Below are positions 1 to 11,320 of a DNA stretch of 64,000 nucleotides, one piece after another. The notes under the pieces are model-generated. The model was not told the DNA's origin. It did not search any database and was given only the letters and a program-made list of their open reading frames with translations. Positions within the stretch are counted from its first letter, which is position 1. Every line of letters begins with the position of its first letter. The position numbers and the translations under genes were made by a program. This stretch comes from Antedon bifida (Eukaryota > Echinodermata > Crinoidea > Comatulida > Antedonidae). The DNA lies in assembly GCA_963402885.1 (NCBI GenBank), contig OY727099.1:684501-748500 (forward strand), given 5' to 3'.

Positions 1-180
1 ATATTTTAGTGCTCTTACTAATCATGACGTCATTTGATTGGACGTGTGAAAATATAATTTTCATCAAAGGAAGCATAGATGGTTATTCTATAGTTCTAGG
101 ATGCAAAGTTTTTATGTTTCTTACTGTATATTTATCGTCGATTGTTATCGTCCTACTAGTGTAGATGGGCCTTTAGTATA
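1..180. repeat. Partial MITE, right half, cut by the window edge
   Basis: The segment aligns with the right half of the complete element at 17681-18042. Both share TCTTACTAATCATGACGTCA, then a run of matching bases, and end in ATTTATCGT..GAT.GTTATCGTCCTA. No coding potential is visible. It lies just downstream of the first IL-17-like gene. Confidence 0.6.
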
Positions 181-201
181 ATAGTCCATTGTTTGGTAGT
201 T

Positions 202-2136
202 TTATCTGCTTGGGCCAAGCAATTGAATTGGGAGACTAACTCGGGCATTAAAAATATAATTTAGATCACAGTAGTAAAGACAGTTACGGTGAATGATTAC
301 CCGATTCTCGGTACGGTATCTCCACATTATGGCGAATTATCTGTCCAGGCAACTTCTGTATATAGTGTCATGGACCTGTATTCTTGTTTGTTACGGTTAA
401 GGGTTGGTTAGGTGTATGGTCTGTGTGATACATATGACACTGTATTACAGAATTCGCCTATGATACTGGACAAATTATAGATACAGTACCTATAATCGGC
501 TAGAATGATGAAGTATAAAGTTTCTACAAAATATAAGGTTAAATCCGGACCCAGTCACTTAAATCCTGTCCCATTAAAAATATCTCTATTAAGCACAAAA
601 ATACTTACACACGGAATCCGTTCTCACATCCCGCTGTACGTAACACTGGTACTGAATAAAACCCGTGTTCACACTTATAATTTGTATTAAAATCAGCCCT
701 GCCATTTTTCTTGATTATGCCGTATTCACACTTGCAACGAACATAAGGGAGACTGTCCGGATACCTGTAATGCCAAAATACAATGAGGGCGTATTGAGAA
801 TTATTCAGAGTATACCTATAGAATTAAAATTTAATTTCTATAACGAAGGCCTACTATATATTATTCTATTGTATAAATGTCCTGATGCATGCATTCAATT
901 GTTACCGGTACCGAATGATTTGAGAAACTAAACACAGATCCATTGAACCAATTACTGATAAATAATAAGGAAATAAAATGACGTAGGCCAATACACTTTT
1001 AACGGGAGGAAATAATTGAGTAGACGATTATATAGTATGTGGTAGGTAAAACACTATTTAATGTCTTTAAATGTTACTTACAGATTTGAATTGTGATAAT
1101 GAAGGGTTTCATATGGGCAAGTTGAACGGTCTGCTTCTGTTCCGTTAATGAACTCCTTCAGAATAGAGTCAGGGTACTCGTTAACCATGTAGGCATACGT
1201 AGCATTTACGGTGATACTGTGAGTGTGAACAGAGGCTCCTCTGTTTAATCGTACATGCATATCCGCTGGCGTTTCACACTTGGAAAAATCTTCAAATTCT
1301 TCATTCGTTACACCATCTCTTGCTATCGTAACCTCTTCTGTCGATAAGCTTCGTGAAACAGTCATCAGCTGTGTAACAACATTTTCGGCGGCTTCTTTAG
1401 CCTTAACACCTTGCTCAATTCCATTTTCCCAATCGTTAAAAAACGTGGCATCTTCGTCGTCATTATTGGAGATTAAATTTCTTTTGATTTTATTTGAAGG
1501 ATATGCTGACACAGACAACAAGCAGAACATAGTCGTAAATAATAATCCCTTAATATTCTGGAGAAACAAAAATACACAAGTTAAAATGCATTGTATATGC
1601 CTACAATATTTGTTTAATTACATTTAATAGACATAATAGTCAAACAAGTAAAAACATACCAAAACTATATGATTATAGTAAAACCTGTAAACAATTTCTA
1701 ATTAAATTTGAACAATTACAAATTTAATAAGGAAAATAAAAATCGTATTTTCTCCTCAGAGATGGAGTGACAATGATACTATATGATAATAAATAGGCCT
1801 ATGTGTCCACTATACTAGTGTGGTGCCACCCACAGTGATAAAGATTTATGTAAAAATAATCATATTGAAGATAAAGAACAATATAAAATTGTTTTTAGAA
1901 ATAAATAAAAGTTATTAGAAATAATAGTCAAAGCATTGCAAAACTATAGTAACAAATTTAAAAAGTTATTTTTTTAGACAATTGAAAAAATTCGCATAAG
2001 CAAAAAAAAAAAAAAAAAATCGCAAGAGAATATAAAAGTAAAAGATAATTATATTGAAGATAAAGAACAATACTATCTATATAATTAACTTATAGAGATT
2101 GAATACTTTGTTCATGCTAGATATACAAACCTTCAT
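202..2136 (-). CDS. IL-17-like secreted cytokine, copy 1 (spliced)
   Basis: This encodes a secreted cystine-knot cytokine of the IL-17 family. Exons on the minus strand are 2131-2136 (ATGAAG, tentative), 1082-1557, 609-764, and a tentative last exon 202-319. Exon 2 starts at a TTTCTCCAG acceptor and encodes a hydrophobic signal peptide (GLLFTTMFCLLSVSA), a KIKR dibasic site and an acidic spacer. It ends in the knot start STCPYETLHYHNSNL. Exon 3 supplies YPDS..YVRCKCEYGI and VPVLRTAGCENGFRV. This matches the IL-17 order CP(W/Y)..YP..C.C..VLR..C. Phases (0, 2, 2) are the same as in the copy at 6325-8153. The last exon is uncertain: 202-319 gives a C-x3-C pair and resembles the paralog at nucleotide level but has a poor acceptor, while 408-465 has a better acceptor. 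The core is sure; the ends are not. Confidence 0.75.
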
Positions 2137-2226
2137 AGTTATCTTTGCCTCAGTCGTGGTTATTGCAGACAAGTGTTAAATGTAAGATTAATATTTCTCA
2201 ATTAATTTAAAAATTTAAACTAGGCC

Positions 2227-2325
2227 TATATATACCCGTCGTATAGGGGAAAACCATAACTCCTAAAAATATAAATTACAGTTTACAAAGTGTATTCCGG
2301 ATTCGGCTTGAAAAATGACTCATAT
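2227..2325 (-). promoter_or_regulatory. Conserved proximal promoter with TATA box, IL-17-like copy 1
   Basis: Read on the minus strand there is a TATA box (CGGGTATATATA, 2227-2238) about 95 bases before the proposed ATG at 2136. The flanking block (CCTAAAAATATA, CCGGATTC) recurs in the same order before the second IL-17-like gene at 8214-8335. Conservation between paralogs whose introns have diverged supports both the promoter call and the proposed tiny first exon. Confidence 0.55.
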
Positions 2326-2580
2326 CACAAATTTGGAATGACAAAATAATCTACCAATAGAATCGGTAACAATACATTGCCAAACATGTTTTTTTGTAGA
2401 CTAGCTTAATTAAAGAAAACAATATAATTGTTATATCATTTTAATACAAATAGTTTAATATGTTTAATGAGGCACAAATAAATTTGATATCATATATATT
2501 AATAGTAATCGTAGTTTAACTAATAAGATTGTCGATTTCCATTGAAGTACCAACATAAGCAATGTGTCGGTAAAGGGGAA

Positions 2581-2601
2581 ATTTAGGGAAAATCCCTAAA
2601 T
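2581..2601. promoter_or_regulatory. Palindromic κB-like site upstream of IL-17-like copy 1
   Basis: A near-perfect palindrome centres on GGGAAAATCCC (2586-2596), flanked by TTTA/TAAA. It fits the invertebrate Rel/NF-κB pattern GGGAWWWWCCM and lies about 350 bases upstream of the TATA box. A single short site can occur by chance, so the call is weak. Confidence 0.25.
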
Positions 2602-2997
2602 GCATCTTACCGGGTGATGGCGCTCTTATTGAATAATAAGAACAATCGGTTTAAAGCGAGACCAGGACGTGCACAAAACACATGCAGTTATATTGGTATG
2701 TTTGGGTTTTCTGAACATCCTAATATACTTACGAGATATGGCATTCAATTAATATGAGTTAATCTAAAAAATCTAAAAAAAGATATAAACAACTGTTTAG
2801 ACGTGCTCTTTCGTATTTTTTTTTTTTAAAGATTGAAACTGCCCATTCCTTATGCCTAATATTTTAGTTCTACGACTTTTTGTCGTTTCAACTTTTATAT
2901 CAGACAAGCTATCCATAATGTTAGGCCTACATATAAGTACAACCAAACGAAAAGAGATACAATATATTCTGTAATAACCAAATGAAAGAGAGAAGAC

Positions 2998-3059
2998 CAG
3001 GCATTCTGACATAGTGAAGACCAGGCATTCTGACATAGTGAAGACCAGGCATTCTGACA
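2998..3059. repeat. 24-bp tandem repeat, three copies
   Basis: The unit GACCAGGCATTCTGACATAG plus TGAA is repeated three times, the last copy shortened. The short open frame that reads MSECLVF twice on the minus strand is a by-product of this repeat. Confidence 0.8.
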
Positions 3060-5206
3060 GTGAATCTCCTTTTAAAATATATTCATCTTCACTACATCAA
3101 CATCTTATTCACAAAGATGTTGTTTTTGCTTTTCATTATAATGACAAGAAGACTGCAAAATTGAGCGCCTAAAACATAGAGATACTGAACTATAATATCA
3201 TTATAATATCTCTATGCCTAAACTAAAATTCTTAGAAGTAAGTATAGAAAAGATTGCTTTCCACAAACAGATTTCTCGCTGATGTAGGCCTATCAGGTTT
3301 GACTTAACAACATGCGTAAAGCATGGTTATAACATACAGTACTTTAAGTCGATTGATATCCTTTTTAAAATAATTAGAACATAAAGGCCTATTAAATAAC
3401 TTTACAAGACTAAAGGTCACGACGTATAATAACTTTGAACACAATTATTTCCGGTATTACAAAGTATTTTTGCTTCAACGATGAAAACCGTAAATGCTTA
3501 TTAAAGTTAACTTTCTGTTCACTGAAACTCTAACGTACACGATTTATTGCTAGATGAGTTTGATTTCTATATTTTTAATCTTCAACAATTGTAAACGATT
3601 TTAATGTATCGAGGACCCTGATACTGATAAGTTCCTTCATTGGAACTGGATAGGCCATATATATAACATAAGAGTATCACTTATTACTGTACAACGATAC
3701 AGAGATATTAAGATTGATAGTGGTTGTTTATTAGTTTCCACAAATAATACATATACTTTGCCTATAATAAATCATGACATACTTATAAATGTAGATGGTG
3801 GTCACAATAGGTCTAGAAGTAGATTTAAGCAGAGGCCACCATTAACAAAAAAAACCATTACAATAATGAGATTATTTTACAATAATTAAATAAATAAATA
3901 AATACAAATAAATGATTTAGAAAAAGGTTCGACACACAGTACATAATTATAACATTCATGCCAAACAATTTTACATCCTGGATATACATGAACAATTTTC
4001 TCAAATAAAGTATAGTAATTATAGATTTTTAGAAGATTACGGTATATATATAGAATTTATATATCTCACATGTCCATTGAATCAGCTGGGTCGAGATTAG
4101 TTGCGGTGCTTTCCCCATTATATGACACTGTTTGCAGCACACATAGCTCAACTATGCAATCATAAAAAATTAGTTTTGTGTAGATAAACTATAGTTTGCC
4201 AGGAAATTGTCCACTGAATAGAGGGGTGTCCCAAAGTAAGGGTAACTTCCAAATTGTATCTACTTTTTAAACTACAACTTTTTAAGCGTTTTATGCATTT
4301 TTATCGTATTTTAACTTCTAACTTGTATGCACGTTTTTGTGCAATAATGTGTGTGTATTCTATTTGAATTGTTTGTTTATATTTTATGTTTAAATTCCAT
4401 ATTTGAGTCCTTGAAAAGTAATATCTTTACCAGAAGAACTCAAAATTATTAATTTTATATATCTTGTTTTAAGTCCAAATTACATGAATACCTTGTTTCT
4501 ACTATTATTGTTTAAGTTAATAATATATCTGTTTTAAGTTAAATTATAAATGCATTCGTTTAAGTTAAATGCCTTGTTTGTTCATTATCATGTTTCTTAC
4601 CCTACCTTACTTAAATATGTTGCCTGGACCCCACATTTTAAAGCTTAGCTTCCAGTGGGGTACCCATTTTCTCATTTTTTATTTATTATTTTAGAAAATG
4701 TTAACTGTATTTTGTTTTTATTTGAGAAATAGATTATTATTGATTGATTATTGATTGAGTCAATCAGTAAGTGAATGATGTATATATATCCGTTTTTAAT
4801 TGTACTAATATATATTTGCCAATCTTTAAGTAGAATTTCTATTATTATTTTATATAATAATGGATAAATAAAGCTTTTCAGTATTCAGTAACGCTCATAC
4901 AATAATCGGATGAAGATTATTGTTTGTTCCATCAATTGGATTTTGTGAATGCTCTCTTCTGCCCCCACCTCCTCCATTTAAACAATAAATTGGTAATGGG
5001 AATGTAGAAAATCTATTATATAGAATGTCTAAACTGTGATCTACATAATTTATGCATGTGTTCAAACAATTTGAATCTGATACATGGTAGTTAGAGTGAT
5101 TATTATGATAATAATTATTATACTGAATGCACACGTGATGGATTTAACAACACAAAAACTAAGGCACATTAGTTAGTTCAATTTAGACTATAAGCTTTAT
5201 TCACAC

Positions 5207-5231
5207 ATGCAAATGAGGAACTCATTTGCAT
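5207..5231. repeat. Perfect inverted repeat containing octamer motifs
   Basis: Arms ATGCAAATGAG and CTCATTTGCAT are separated by GAA. Each arm begins with the octamer ATGCAAAT. A weaker outer pair (AGTTAGTTCAA near 5171 and TTGACTAACT near 5235) suggests a small fold-back element rather than a lone regulatory site. Confidence 0.5.
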
Positions 5232-6006
5232 AAGTTGACTAACTTGTTGCTGTGTTATACTGTAAAATAGCTCATGCACATTTAAATGTTATACTTCTAC
5301 GCTATATAGCGTTATCATTATATAAATATTATAACATACTCAGTTTGTTTGTATGATACATACATACTACATTGATCAATAATTTATTATTATCAAATAT
5401 TGATAATAAATCCTTTTTTTTAAATCATAAAACACGTTGTAGTGTATACATTTTCTTATAATTTAGAAATAAATTACCTTTGGAAAAGACCATTTAAAAT
5501 GGTATAATTAAATAATATAATAACGAATTATTACGGTATAATATATTTTCAAATATATATAATTATATATGTGTACATTGGAAATACGGCACTCACAGAG
5601 ACCCGGATAGGCTACTTAAAATCAACATTTTTATACAAGGAAGAGAAAGTTAATAAATGGTTCTCTTTAAATAATAAATTAAATCGTTGATCACCAATGA
5701 CGAATTAAAATCTAGTTTATTATATATTTGTATTGCAGATAAAGCACAATTTTAAAAACTTTTGTATAAATATTATTATAAATATTATTTATCATATTTA
5801 AATAGTAATCAAGTAAAATGTTGTATTTGATTAGTTAAATCAAGGTAAGCCTGAACTTCACAGATTTTCGTGCAATAAATATCCTTTAAAAACATATATT
5901 CTATTAAATATAAAGTGGTTATATAAATTATAATATAAATTATGTATACAATAAGTTAGAGACAAATCAATATAAAATATGTAAAAGATATTCGATTGCA
6001 CATACA

Positions 6007-6034
6007 CTCCCCCAACCCCCCCCCCCCCCCCACC
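6007..6034. repeat. Poly-C/G tract
   Basis: An almost uninterrupted run of C follows CCCCCAA. It is low-complexity DNA. A similar run occurs near 14430-14445. Confidence 0.8.
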
Positions 6035-6245
6035 CGCCTTTTTTTGTTTGTTTCAAAAGATTATAAAAGGTTCACCACTTCTGCCCACTAATCAATCATG
6101 CATGCAATTTCATTCTATTATAGCTAACGATACTTTTAAATGTATAAGCTTATTAGTTATGGTAGATAAGAGATGCGCTTCACACAAATTCACTACATCT
6201 AATTTGTTCTAAGAAGAAACATATTAACTGTAATATTTCCAATTT

Positions 6246-6318
6246 CCTTGTTTAATTACGTTGAGTTTGACTATTTTGTCCATGTTTAATTACGTTGAGT
6301 TTGACTATTTTGTCCTGG
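6246..6318. repeat. Tandem duplication of about 37 bp
   Basis: The unit TTTAATTACGTTGAGTTTGA followed by CTATTTTGTCC occurs twice in succession with no visible mismatch. It lies just downstream of the stop codon of the second IL-17-like gene. Confidence 0.75.
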
Positions 6319-6324
6319 TGTATT

Positions 6325-8153
6325 TTAAGAGGAGTTTGTGTTGCTTACAGTCGTGTAACAGGTAACCGGTAATTTAATCTCGTCGTATTCATATCTGAAA
6401 AAAGAAATTAAATCGGATCAATCAAAAGTTCAAAATAAAATTTAATAACAAAAAGATCGACATTTCGGAGCCATCATGGAACCATTCTCAGGAACGAAAT
6501 GAGTAAAAATAAAAACAAAATACAAAGAGTGAGGAAATACTTCAACAATGGTAACAAAGACTGAAATTCCTCTCGTTAACATTTAAACAATTTTTGATTG
6601 AGTCATTTTAAACTTATTTTTATGATCTATAGTTATATTGGCCGTTTGTGGAGCAAGCGCGTAGGCGTTGTCGGTTGCTGGTTGACATTATACCTTGCTC
6701 CAGTCCAGGAAGCGATCCGTATCAATGTACAATACAATCAAATTAATCGATACCATTTCCAATAAGTATATGGAGGAAATAATTTTACCTTGTCAAAATT
6801 AAGGAAATTGAGCTATAAAATGCGGCCTAATATTAAAGAAAAAAAATTATGATTAGACTCAAAATACTTACACACGAAAGCCGTTGACACATCCAGTTAT
6901 TCGTAAAACTGGCACATTGTAGTAATCATGTTGACATATGTGATTTGTAGAAAAGGTGGCGTTGTTGTTGCTATCCACAGCAATGGCGTATTCACATTTA
7001 CAGCGAACATACTTGTGGGTGTCTGGGTACCTGCAAGATAAATAGGCCTAATATTAGAAAATATTGCTAGGCCTCAAATAGACGATCGTAATAATTGGCG
7101 AAGGGCGGATCTAGGAAGTTGGTAACAGGGACCGACCAGGGCATGGGTATCCTTCCAGTAAAGATTCCAGTACCTTTCCCCACTGTCACTTTTCCTTAGA
7201 GGGGATGAGAGGGGTGGGAGACGATTGAGTACCTACGATACATTATATTATCACAGTATTGTAAGTTTAGATTTAGTTACTAATAGGCTTATACTTACAG
7301 ACTGGAATTATGATAATGCAAATATTCATATGGACAAGTTGAGCGGTCTACATAATCAGTCCCTGTATTAAAATCATCGAGAACACTATTAGGGCACGTA
7401 TTACCATTATGGCTATAAGTCGCATTTATGGTTATACTGTGTGTGTTAACAGATGCTTGACGGGCTAATCGTAGTTTGACATCCGATGGCGTCTCACATT
7501 CCGAAAAATCGCCAGTCACCCCGGCTCTGACTTCTTCGCTCGAACCACTAGTCTGAGTAGATGAGTCTATCAGATCATTTCCATTTTTCGTTGCCAACTC
7601 TTCCGCTACCTCTGTGGTTGCCTCCTCAGTGTCTACGTCAGCAACGAGATTATTTGATGCGCTTCTTCTAATTTGTTTTGAGGGATAAGCGAAACACATA
7701 GACAAGTAGCATAAAGTTGTCAGTAAAACTGTTAGTCCTTTAAATTCCTGAAAATACATAGAAATGTAATGCATAAGTACAAAAAGAAAATTTACAATAA
7801 TTACAAGTACATTTTTAAAACTGTAACGTTTGAAATAAGTACAATATTGTTTTTACAATTCACAAACGAATAGTTTTTATAACAACGTTTAAAATAAGTC
7901 AATATATAATACAACATGGCAGGTTATGAACTGAAAGTGTATACAACAATAAAATATTTAAAAAAAACATTTTATTAATTTAAACGATATGGCTTCCCGT
8001 TGAATTCACACAACCGTGACATAATAAGGTTATGAAATTAAAATATTATTATACTAATATTAGAATATGGCCTACAGTAGTGTATAAATGTACAATGCAC
8101 AATATTGCATACAGATACAGTATAAAAATATACACCTTTATAACGCAAGCCAT
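6325..8153 (-). CDS. IL-17-like secreted cytokine, copy 2 (spliced, complete model)
   Basis: Four exons on the minus strand are 8136-8153 (tentative start MACVIK, GTGTAT donor), 7299-7747, 6872-7030 and 6325-6394. Together they give a 231-aa protein with phases 0, 2, 2. Exon 2 encodes a signal peptide (GLTVLLTTLCYLSMCFA), a KQIRRSA dibasic site and an acidic Thr/Ser-rich spacer. The knot region begins with RSTCPYEYLHYHNSSL. Exon 3 carries YPDTHKYVRCKCEYAI and VPVLRITGCVNGFRV; exon 4 carries the last Cys (LPVTCYTTVS) and the stop. The protein is expected to be secreted and to signal through IL-17 receptors. Exon 2 and exon 3 similarity to the copy at 202-2136 shows a tandem duplication. Splice sites for exons 2-4 are good (GTAAGT donors, TTTTTTCAG acceptor). 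The first exon is the least certain part. Confidence 0.82.
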
Positions 8154-8213
8154 GGTTACAGAAGAATATGTAGATGTATAATTAAAATGTCTGTCGAGGT
8201 AATTTAAGCATTA

Positions 8214-8335
8214 AATATATACCCGTCGCAAAGAGAAAAATCTAATTCCTAAAAATATAGATTACAGAATTTTAAAAAATCCATTCCATTTTAGTCATTT
8301 TATGCCGGATTCTCGATTAAAACGACTATCACGTG
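8214..8335 (-). promoter_or_regulatory. Conserved proximal promoter with TATA box, IL-17-like copy 2
   Basis: On the minus strand GCGACGGGTATATATTTAA lies about 65 bases before the proposed ATG at 8153. The block shares CGACGGGTATATA, CCTAAAAATATA and GCCGGATT..CGATTAAAA..GACTATCAC with the block at 2227-2325. This is the only non-coding stretch I see that is conserved between the two genes. Confidence 0.55.
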
Positions 8336-8390
8336 AGCAGAATATCAGTTTACAATTCCCTAATTGTTTCTTTTTATTAATAAAAAAAAT

Positions 8391-8544
8391 ACTTAGGCCA
8401 GGCCTATACTTTAAATACTTAGGCCAGGCCTATACTTTAAATACTTAGGCCAGGCCTATACTTTAAATACTTAGGCCAGGCCTATACTTTAAATACTTAG
8501 GCCAGGCCTATACTTTAAATACTTAGGCCAGGCCTATACTTTTA
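8391..8544. repeat. 26-bp satellite, six copies
   Basis: The unit ACTTAGGCCAGGCCTATACT plus TTAAAT is repeated six times with almost no variation. Each unit contains the AGGCCT core that is common across the window. Confidence 0.9.
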
Positions 8545-9049
8545 ATTCCTAATATTATAATATACTTCTCAAGTACATTTACATAATGTTAGTTTATTAC
8601 TCAAATATAATTTTATTAAATAAGTATTATTAAGCAGACTATAACTTGATAATAATATGACGTCATATGTGTATGCGACCAGATTTTGCCTTTGGTGTGG
8701 ACACAATTAAACGGGGAAATACCGCTTTGGTTTTTAAGTTTACCACCAGGCGATACATTGTGCACCGTTTATTTGAAACACTTACGGAACAATTGAATGA
8801 AATTTCGTCCCGATGAGAAACTTTCTGTCCTTTTCGGACAATTGTCTTTTATTCATTTCAATTAATATACCCCTGAGGAATGTATTTTGTAGATTTCTCA
8901 ATAAACACGTCTATAATTATAATATGCTTGGTACTTTAATCTATATATTTTTCGTTCTTTCGTTTTTTATTTCACAATGCATCAAACGTGTTATTTATAC
9001 AGATTAATTCAATTCAAAGTATGAAATAAAAGATGCAAAGCCTGGAAAA

Positions 9050-9427
9050 TAAGTTACTGACATTAACATAAGTAAAGTCAAGTTTGCAGTACACCAACGG
9101 TTTCCTAAGTTACTGACATTAACATAAGTAAAGTCAAGTTTGCAGTACACCAACGGTTTCCTAAGTTACTGACATTAACATAAGTAAAGTTTGCAGTACA
9201 CCAACGGTTTCCTAAGTTACTGACATTAACATAAGTAAAGTTTGCAGTACACCAACGGTTTCCTAAGTTACTGACATTAACATAAGTCAAGCTTGCAGTA
9301 CACCAACGGTTTCCTAAGTTACTGACATTAACATAAGTAAAGTCAAGTTTGCAGTACACCAACGGTTTCCTAAGTTACTGACATTAACATAAGTAAAGTC
9401 AAGTTTGCAGTACACCAACGGTTTCCA
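9050..9427. repeat. 50/56-bp minisatellite, seven copies
   Basis: The unit begins AAGTTACTGACATTAACATA and ends CAGTACACCAACGGTTTCCT. Some units lack a short AAGTC-type segment, giving lengths near 50 or 56. An open frame reads through it on the minus strand only because the unit lacks stops. Confidence 0.9.
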
Positions 9428-9777
9428 AAATAGTTTGTATTAATAAAAATGCATAGGATAGAAATGCATCGGCTAAATTTGCAATGTCGTGATGAAATTA
9501 TCTCACAGCGTTTGAATGAATCGTCATCTATAATAAACTGTAAAAGATCGCTAACAATAATGTTATATCTAGAGCATTTAGTAGTTATCATAGTTTTTAT
9601 CCAATTTTGTTTAATGAGGGTGACTCAAAACAGCCGAGGCTGTCATGCATGAGGCCCTCAACACTTAAAAAACGGGAACGATACAAATACGAAAAGACGA
9701 GAAAAAGGAAACCAATAAGAGAAAAAAAGAGACCAATCAAAAAATATATAAATATATATACATAGTATTTCCTAAAG

Positions 9778-10078
9778 CATGGTTCCCAATAGGACGCAGC
9801 GCAAGGACATGAGCGCAACGCAAGGACATGAGCGCAACACAAGGACGTGAGCGCAACGCAATGACGTGAGCGCAACGCAAGGACGTGAGCGTAAGGCAAG
9901 TAATTTATCAATCACAAGTAAAACTTGGTTTGCAATTAAGACGCAACACAAGGAAGTAGACGCAATGCAAGCTATCTATCTATCTATAACTATCACAGGC
10001 GACAGTTCGAATAATCCATCGCTTTTGATTGGTCAAATCACCTTTGTTGCTATTACGTTCTTGCGTTGCGTATAATTA
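9778..10078. repeat. GGTTCCCA-ended element with internal short repeats
   Basis: It starts GCATGGTTCCCAATAGGACG and contains several copies of GCGCAACGCAAGGACGTGA. It then matches the CGACAGTTCGAATAATCCAT..GATTGGTCAAATC core found in the cluster at 14691-15226. The 3' end is degenerate. It is a non-autonomous DNA-transposon relic. Confidence 0.6.
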
Positions 10079-11169
10079 TAGTGATAACCAAATGTAATTA
10101 TTATGATTATGCGAACTGTCGCTTTGTCGTTGTGCTTATACGTTGCAATCTTTAAAAAACTGTTTTGATATAATAAAAAGCATTTACAATTATGCCTTTG
10201 TTTAAAATAATCTATTTCTAATATTTTTCCTTCATTATTATTAACGATATTTCTTATATAGTTTACATTATTAACTGACCAGTTATTTTTGCGTTTTGCA
10301 TTAATTTATATTTTATTGTAAAACAATACTTTGACTTTTTGTCAAGCAATTTATAAAATTATTTTTACTACTATTAATTTCAAGGTATACAAAACATAAT
10401 GTAAAAAATATTCCTAAAGTGTTACTATAGCTTTGAATGCACATCACTATTGTTAATTAATCTATAAAATAGTATAACTTACCATTACGTGTTACTTTCT
10501 GTATACACTTCTTTATAATTGTAATCGTTTTGAACACTTTACTTGTTAGATGGCTGATCTATACCATTTTCAAAGTTGAGCGATGTTTTATATACAAATT
10601 TTTTTAAGGAAATAAATATATGCTAAATTTATCGCTGTATAATTTCCGCTATAATCTAAATCCGTGCATTAATGATTACTTCATAATTTCATTAAATAAC
10701 ATTTTACCTAAACAAAATCAGGTAAGGATGTGGGTTAGTGTAGATTTCCCCTTTCTTAGCTAGCACCACAGGTACGAGTTGGACATCAACATGTTGTTTA
10801 TTTGATTTAACCGTGGGAATAAAGAGAAATACTCTCACTCTTCCCTAATTTTTATTTTTATAAACATCAGAAAATAATGATTAAACATTACTGCAATTGG
10901 TATTTGAGATGGATGACTGTGTTTATTTTTTAAATTTTGTATTTATCTTTATTTCTTACGAATCCGAAAACTCGCCAATTACAGGATTATTAAATATACT
11001 TATATCGTTCTAGTATCTGCCTCAGACGTATTGGCAGTGCCTATCCTCTGGTTAAGGTGGGCACTGGACGAGAGAAGCCCTTGGTCAATGTTGGGACCAG
11101 CCAAATGTGCCTTAAACGGTCCTGGCTTAATCATCATTCACAGGAATGTAAGACTAATTGAAATTGTCG

Positions 11170-11320
11170 TTTACGACAGAAGTCGGCCATATATATATCG
11201 TTTTAGGCTTATAAGGAGTGGAATAGAAAGGGTCGTGGTGTTATACACCATGACACAGGATCGGATCGGATTGAACCCTGGACCTTAAGATTGGAAGGTT
11301 AACCACCAATACTATAACAA
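11170..11320 (-). repeat. tRNA-derived SINE
   Basis: On the minus strand a box-A-like GTGGTTAACC (11297-11306) and a box-B-like GGGTTCAATCC (11268-11278) have tRNA-like spacing, followed by unrelated sequence. No clean cloverleaf with a paired acceptor stem is visible, so this is a SINE rather than a tRNA gene. Confidence 0.55.

Larger units (their letters stand above)
2640..6324. other. Intergenic region between the two IL-17-like genes
   Basis: No gene is supported. The region is very AT-rich. It holds a 24-bp triplet repeat (2998-3059), a palindromic block near 5207-5231, a poly-C run (6007-6032) and a 37-bp tandem duplication (6246-6318). Stretch 4200-4880 contains GGTGTCCCAAAG, also found in the YRDC intron, and ends in A-rich AATAAA-containing DNA that may be an old retroelement tail. 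Nothing else recognisable is seen. Confidence 0.6.

Noticed and set aside
1280..1627. Plus-strand frame of 115 codons
   Set aside because: It is the antisense of IL-17-like exon 2, whose minus-strand frame has signal peptide, splice sites and paralog support.
8391..9427. CRISPR-like regular repeats
   Set aside because: Units are directly adjacent with no unique spacers, and the DNA is clearly animal; these are satellites.
11031..11288. 85-codon plus-strand frame
   Set aside because: It overlaps the tRNA-derived SINE in reverse and shows no family resemblance.
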